Assembly (NCBI GenBank): GCA_030374765.1
Contig: JARGXX010000068.1
Location: 124,001 to 188,000 of the forward strand
DNA length: 64,000 nucleotides
From: Agarophyton chilense
Lineage: Eukaryota; Rhodophyta; Florideophyceae; Gracilariales; Gracilariaceae
Direction: 5' to 3'
The notes under the pieces are model-generated. The model saw only the letters and a program-made list of their open reading frames with translations. It searched no databases and was not told the DNA's origin. A program made the position numbers and the translations under genes. Of the stretch, positions 58,145 through 64,000 are shown piece by piece (within the stretch, counting starts at the first letter, position 1; each line of letters opens with the position of its first letter).

Positions 58145-60412
58145 GCTTGCAGGAGAGAAAGAGCTGACCTCAATCGTAACGAGATTCATGTCACAGTTGG
58201 TATCCATTGTAATTCAGGAGATATCATTTCACGAACAACTCCACCAGATAAAGTTGCCCATAACATCTCCATGCATCTCAAGGACAATGATAGTATGTTC
58301 TCAAGAGACTTAGGCGAGTAATGGATGGAGTACATTGGTTAATACATGCAGATCTGCAAAGATTATAATTTCAGTCTCCTGCAGAAGCTTCAGTATCTCC
58401 ACAATCTTCTAAAAGGTGATGCAAAGAGATTCTAACTCGGAAGAGTAGAAGGTTACGCCACTTTTTTTCAACAGGCTATCGCAATAGTAGAAGAAGAATA
58501 TAAGTCCCGCGTCGGGCAAGTTTGCGTAAAGAACTATTTAAAGTCCTTAAGAATGTCGACTTTCGTAAATTCAGGCTTGGAACCCTGTGGTGCATTATCG
58601 AAGGTGTACAAGATGATCCTGAAACTGTCATTTCAAGCTACAGCCTCGCACAGAGGAGACGCCCACAAGATAGAATTTATACGAAATGCAGTATTAGGTG
58701 AAACCTGGGCCAAAAAACCATTGAGCAGAGTTGCAACACATTCATTGACGTTCCAACAACTCCATGGTGAGTTGGAAGCTGCGTTGCAACTCGACCATCA
58801 GGCAGAATTTGCAAGATTTCGGGACAAAGTCGAATCATCGGGCACTCCTCATATATCACCCTCAAAGTCTATTGTTTTTTACTCAGGACAACGTCGTTAT
58901 GCTCGTTCGACCAAGTTCTCCAACAGGACTTGACAAACCTTAGGAAGGCGTCGAAAGAATCACAGCATGCCGTCTAGACCCCTGTCCACCCAATGTTGAC
59001 TCAATTGCGAGGGTAATCATCTAGTCAAGGATTATCCTAAGCCTATGAATGCTGCCCGCACGGCGTACAAGAGAATCGAGTACTATGCAAAGAAAAAGAA
59101 AGGCACCTGTACTGCACACGAAGTACTGGCCGATCTTTGCAGTCAACTTGATGATTCTTCCGTTGAAAAATACCAACAATCTGAATCTGACTCAGTCAAG
59201 GAAAAGGAAGTATTTGAAGGCTTGGTCTTCGATGGACGTTGGAATCACACCAAATATGAAGACCCCGACACCCGAAAACTGAACGTGGCAACAATAAAAG
59301 TCGAGAACGGGGTTTCTCTTGATGAAGACGTCCTTCAAGTATATGTTGTGGACAAAGAGTTCATGTTACCAGAAATAGATATCACGTTTTTGGGCGCCTG
59401 CATCGATGCCGCTGCCTAGAAAACCGTGGTCGGGACTAAACAGGCAAAAGCATACACCAATTTCATCGGTACTAAGTACGAACTCGCCAAACCAACACGA
59501 CGCTTCTCCACGTTCCGCTTCTGCATGCACCGACATAAGTCTCTTGGGCTAATGAGAATTGCATTCCTGTTGATACGGACCATTTCATAGAGCTGGAGGT
59601 AGATGTCGTAAGCGTTAACATTCCATTCCTGATCGGCTTCGATACAATGAAAGGCTTTCGAATGGTTCTCGACGTCCATGAGCAGACCCTCTTTTCTAAA
59701 ATGCAAGGATTGATTCTGGACCTTGTGCTAAACCTGGACTATCTTGACTACGAGAGGCCAGGAAATATCTTGTTCACCAAAGCTGAACTGGTCAAAGTAC
59801 AAAGTCACTTCTTCCATCCAAGTCCAAACTGACTATTCTCAATCTTCAAACGAGCAACCCCAGAAGAAGCACCCCCTGACCTGCTAAGAGACTTGAAGGA
59901 ACTAAGATCTTCCTGTGATGTATGTCAAAGGGAAGGAACAGCTCCACATAGGTTCCGGGTTTCCCTTCGGCATGGTGACACAGTGGTAAATCGGGAACTC
60001 TGCATCGATCTGATATTCTTGGATTGTAAGCCGACCTTTCATATCGTAGCAAGGTACAAGAGACTGAGTGTTGGTTCCTTTTCTCCTCAGCAGTCGGCCA
60101 AGGAATTATGGGAAACCTCCATGACCATCTTGGTGAACAGCTAGGCCGGGTTTCCTGACATAATTTCTGCCGATCGAGGTCCACAATTCTAGTCAAAGAA
60201 ACGAAATTCTTTGATGTATACTGTTGGAATTCAACTCAAGTCATCCGGAATTGAAAGCCACAGTGCCATCAATGTTGGTAAACTGTATAATTGTTTTCTG
60301 CGACAGATATATAACAAAACCCACAGTGGGCACCCAACAATTAACGAACGATTTGCGCTTTCGCTCTCGATCAAGGTAATGAAAGATACCACCGGGCCAG
60401 ATGGTCTAGTAC

Positions 60413-61300
60413 TGAAGGACAATGCCCTTCAGCGGGGTTTCTTCCCAGGACTTAGAGATTTCGCTCGCTTGAGGACTAGCTTGGGCTATGACAAGCTATA
60501 CCGCTATTGCGTGCTGACGGCCGGTTAGGACCGGAATTGCACACTGGTGGAACACGTGGACTGCACGGATGCCGACGCTCGAGTGCGAGGCGTGCCAAAC
60601 GTGGCCCGGATTGTACTTAATGATTAGTATTATTTTGTAATTTTTAGTATTTATTTAGCTACGCTATCACTATTTAGTGTCTATTTTTCTGGCGCGCGCC
60701 CACTGTCAGGAGCCGCGCGCCAAATCACTTAGGAGGTCGAGCACTGCTCCCTAGTAAACACCCTCTTGGGAGATACCAAGGAGGGATTCTTGGCTCTGAA
60801 CTCTTCGCCTTCGGCGCGTCTTCACCGCATACTGCGTGAGCGCCCGTTGCACGTTAGTTCATCCACCCCTCTGTCGATCAGAGTACTACCACCACCGTGG
60901 GTTCATATTTAATCGCCGACACTTGTCGTAGTCTCGCCCCTGTATAGGGTTTCGCCCCCGTTTTCCTGTTGTTCTCCTTTTTGGCTCTCGTGAGTGGCCG
61001 CCTCACTCACCTCGCTCGTCCACCTCATACGAGTGTTTCCTCGCTTCTTTTCCGACAATCGCCGTGGTACCGCTCCGCCTAGGATTAGTCACACCCCGGA
61101 CTGTGCCGTGCTCACCTAAACACTCTAGGCATATCCCACCGGATTGGCCTCGGTCTTACACCCGACTTCGTCGTGCCTTTCCAGAGTGGCTCTGTTTCTG
61201 TGCTCCGCTGGGACGCTTCTCCTCCGCCTGAGGCTTGTCTGTCAAGAGAAAAAGATCCCGAACATCTTCGTGGTGTTTCCGCTCCAAGCGTTGTCCTACA
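60413..61300 (+). repeat. solo LTR, family-1-like, inside copia-like integrase
   Basis: 888 bp, TGAAGG to CCTACA, with perfect target duplication AGTAC at 60408-60412 and 61301-61305. Start, end and the internal motif GCCCCTGTATAGGGTTT (60936-60952) resemble the LTRs of elements A and D. Integrase sequence continues on both sides. Confidence 0.85.
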
Positions 61301-62906
61301 AGTACCTACGTTACTAGTATTCGGTATAATGCCCTGGATACCAACCGTGCCGATCCATATCCCTGACCAGGTAAAGCGCATGATGGCAATGAAAAACGCT
61401 CTTGAGGAAGTGGCTTCTGCAATGGCCAAGGCTGAATTTAACCTGGCGCCGCGGTCCAACGTTCCAAGAGCATCCGATAGAAACTCTGAAATCGATGGAC
61501 AAGTACTTGTGTACAGGGAGGACCCTGGTGTTTGGGACGGACCATTCAGAGCTACCAGCGTTGATGGAAAGGTCTTCCTTATCGATGTCAACCAAGAAGA
61601 GAAACAGTTCTCCCCAGTTTGGATCAAGCCTTACAAAAGAGGCAATTGACAAAAAAGTAGAAGCACTCCAGCACAAGTATCCGGTTCCCGATATTCCGTA
61701 GAAAATTTTCAAGAAGACAACTTTGATGAAGTAAAACTTCTTACAAAACGAATGAATGGCAACGAACGCTAAGAGAGTGCTGACAGGCTGTACTTGAATC
61801 AAGTGAATCGTTTGACATCTTGTGCAGCGGTTTGGAGTATGGTGAGATCAGTGTTATCGAAGTGTATATTACAGAGATCATTTATGATAGTGATTCTCGG
61901 TCGAAAACAAAAGAGTTTGACGCGGCCAAACATCTAGAGATTTAAGGGCTAAAAAACCAAAAGGTTTGGAAGGTGATGCAAAAGATGGAAATCCCAGAAG
62001 ACGCTATTTTAGTTGGCGGTCGTTTCGTTCTGACCTCGGAGAATGTTGGCACCAACGAAAAGAAGCATAAGGAAAGTTAAATAGGGCAAAGACACAAAGT
62101 AAAGGATAAGGCCGTGATGGTGCGTAACATAACCACTCTCCGGCAATGTTTACTTCGCAATATAATGTCTGTGCCGTCATTAAAATTCCTTTGAATTTTC
62201 ATTCATGATGTTACAAAGCATATCTGCACAGTGAAGACAAACTTTTGCGAGAAATAGTCTTCCTACCCAAGTAGAAGGACTTCAGGATCCATGGGCTCAA
62301 TTATGACCAAAGTTTACAACTTTTGTTCCAACTCTATGGAAAATACGGTGCCGGAGACTATTGGGGTGGTACAATCAACCGACATGCAAAGGAAGATTTA
62401 GGAATGAAGCCTACATCTGTTGATCTTTCGTTGTACGTAAAGCACACCAAGGGGAAGTTAGAAGAAATAACTGGTATATACATTGAAGATTGTTCTTCGG
62501 CGAGTGGCGAGAAATTTCAAAAGCACAAAGAGCACAAGCTGTATCGTTTTGATTCTAAACCTCTTTAATACGATTACTACGGATTCTTTGGAGTTTAAGT
62601 AAAAACTATTGCGCATTATCAGTTCTCGTTGACACAGACGGACCACATTCGAAGACTTAAGGTGTTCCCGGTGCATGCAAAACTCAAAAGATTTCGATCG
62701 GTTCGCGTGCCTGTAGCCCGGATGAAAAATAGAACACTCGATGCTCTATGTGCAATGAACAAAACTGCCCACGTAACTGAAATAATCCTTCATGAGCAGA
62801 AGGAAACAAAGGTCAAGGAATTGAACGGTACCATCAAATACATTTGTAAAACCGTTAACCTGGGGCTCGTAAACAATTCTCTAGATATCAGATCACTGCA
62901 TTTTCG

Positions 62907-63829
62907 TGAAGTGCAACCCTCGTGAGGGCCGTTTTCCAGGACTTGGTTGTTTTTCCGCCTCGGGGGATACTTGTGAGATCTATGAGTAATACCGCTACTA
63001 GCGGGCTGGCGTAGCCAGGTGTATACGCGTCGTACGCGAAGTGCACCGGCGGCCGTGCGCTGTGGCCCCGATTCGGGTGTGACTTACCCAAGTGTACCAC
63101 GGGTGGCCCAGGACAGGTTAGCAGAGCATAGCTGGATATTTCTCTATTTATTTAGCTTTATTACAATAAGTTAGGGAGCTCTTTACAGTATTCTACACTA
63201 TATAGTGTCAAGGCGATCTCGCCCTGACACTCAGTAAACCTCCCCAACCAGGGTTCTTGGCTCTAAGTCTTTTTCCGCTTTCGCGAGTCTTCCACACTCT
63301 ACGGAGGTGAAGCCGTGTTACTAACGGTAGACTTATCCACCCTGCGTCAACAGGAGACTCACCGCTGTTAGCGTGTACATCTTTCATACCACTGCCGTGT
63401 TCTCGCCCCAGTATTGGGTTTGCTACATATTTCTTTTGGCTCTCGTGGCCCACGCCCCCGATCGCCCCCACTGGGTGGTCCCCCCCTTTATCGCTTACCC
63501 ACTCTCGTGGTAGCTCCCCCTTTTGCTTTGTGGTTGGTTATTCGTGCCGCTCGCGCGTGTGCCGCGCGCCGGCTTACCGTGTTTACCGCCACTCCTGTGG
63601 GTGCATTACTCGATCTCGAGACTTCCCCACTCCCGTCGAATACAGCTCATACCTGGTCTGCTCCCTTCTAGCATCCCGCACTCTCCCCGCTTGGCGTGCC
63701 GGTGAACCTCGGCCTTATACCCCGACTTAGTCGTGTTCACTCCGGAGAGGCTCCGTCGCCGTGCTACTTTCCTTGGAGGAAGACTCGGACATCTTCGTGT
63801 GTTTCCGCTGCCCTTGGCGTTGCACTACA
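62907..63829 (+). repeat. 5' LTR of element D
   Basis: Aligns at its start with the LTR at 60413 (TGAAG..CAA..CCCT then CCAGGACTTGG) and in the middle with element A. Several overlapping frames inside it are by-products of GC- and pyrimidine-rich sequence. Confidence 0.7.
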
Positions 63830-63832
63830 AAC

Positions 63833-63849
63833 TGGTCTCCCGACTTAGA
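63833..63849 (+). other. primer-binding site of element D
   Basis: TGGTCTCCCGACTTAGA three bases after the LTR, the same 17-mer as in elements A and C. Confidence 0.8.
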
Positions 63850-64000
63850 AGGCTAGGGGGACCTGGTTTGGTTGTTTTTCACATTGCTGTGCTGTCTTCT
63901 CTCGCCGAGATCTGCCTTCCAATTTCTTGGTTTGGACCCACTTGGTGGAAGCTTTTGTTGTCCTATTCTTAGTGGTCAACGCTACAACCATGTCACGACT

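Larger units (their letters stand above)
57360..62906 (+). mobile_element. copia-like retrotransposon fossil, nested with later insertions
   Basis: Broken Ty1/copia-like element. Gag region about 57.36-59.05 kb (interrupted by a solo LTR), protease about 59.3-59.65 kb (IPFLIGFDTM), integrase about 59.9-61.6 kb (CDVCQREGTAPHRFRVSL, then GIESHSAINVG; interrupted by another solo LTR), RT about 62.3-62.9 kb (AGDYWGGTINRHAKEDLGMK, YVKHTKGKLEEITGIY). Protease-integrase-RT order is the copia order. It is cut off within the RT/RNase H part by element D at 62907. It has well over ten breaks and no recognised LTR of its own. Old. Confidence 0.8.
62907..64000 (+). mobile_element. Element D: start of another LTR element (family-1-like), runs off the window
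   Basis: LTR at 62907-63829 (about 923 bp, TGAAGTG to CTACA), primer-binding site at 63833, then about 150 bp of leader to the window end. It interrupts the copia-like RT region. The LTR length equals that of element A and both share the GCCCC-GTATTGGGTTT core (63405-63421), so a Ty3/gypsy element is expected to follow. Whether it is whole cannot be seen. Confidence 0.7.

Overview
This looks like a nuclear scaffold from a photosynthetic eukaryote, most likely a red alga, and more tentatively a repeat-rich florideophyte such as Chondrus. The signs are compact genes that are intronless or have one small intron. One gene encodes a plant/algal-type porphobilinogen synthase with a presequence, and another a DUF1995 protein typical of plastid-bearing lineages. 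Large nested stacks of LTR retrotransposons surround the genes. The organism is inferred; no species-specific marker was seen.

Layout. 1-3484 is a junkyard of LTR-element fossils: a piece of a Ty3/gypsy family called here family 2, the 3' end of another family (family 3), and a copia-like piece on the minus strand. 3485-15242 is a young, nearly whole Ty3/gypsy chromovirus-type element (element A, family 1), flanked by the perfect target duplication TTATT. It sits inside the copia-like fossil. A dead Tc1/mariner remnant follows at about 15.36-15.96 kb.

16378-27146 is the only host gene island. It holds six genes in strict strand alternation: porphobilinogen synthase (+), phosphoribosylanthranilate isomerase (-), a DUF1995 protein (+), a CMC1-like twin-CX9C protein (-, one 100-bp intron), eIF3b (+, one 258-bp intron) and the DNA primase large subunit (-). 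The genes therefore form convergent 3' pairs and divergent 5' pairs. They serve tetrapyrrole synthesis, tryptophan synthesis, probable thylakoid/photosystem upkeep, cytochrome oxidase assembly, translation initiation and DNA replication. They share no pathway.

27.15-29.9 kb is AT-rich desert plus a GC-richer unrecognised block. 29.9-35.0 kb is a Helitron with one long Rep-helicase frame carrying two stop codons, followed by GC-rich CTAG-bearing repeats. 36667-45445 (element B, minus) and 46509-56671 (element C, plus) are two broken copies of Ty3/gypsy family 2 arranged head to head with a solo LTR between them. 57.36-62.9 kb is a copia-like fossil hit by three later insertions: a family 2 solo LTR, a family-1-like solo LTR with the perfect duplication AGTAC, and the start of a further LTR element (D) that runs off the window.

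The most unusual signal is that three different LTR families carry, between the pol end and the 3' LTR, a reading frame on the strand opposite to gag-pol. In element A it is fully open (509 codons from the first ATG) with a TATA-like box behind it. Family 2 LTRs also carry a conserved tRNA-like A-box/B-box pair on the antisense strand in all six copies seen. Families 1 and 2 and element D share one primer-binding site.
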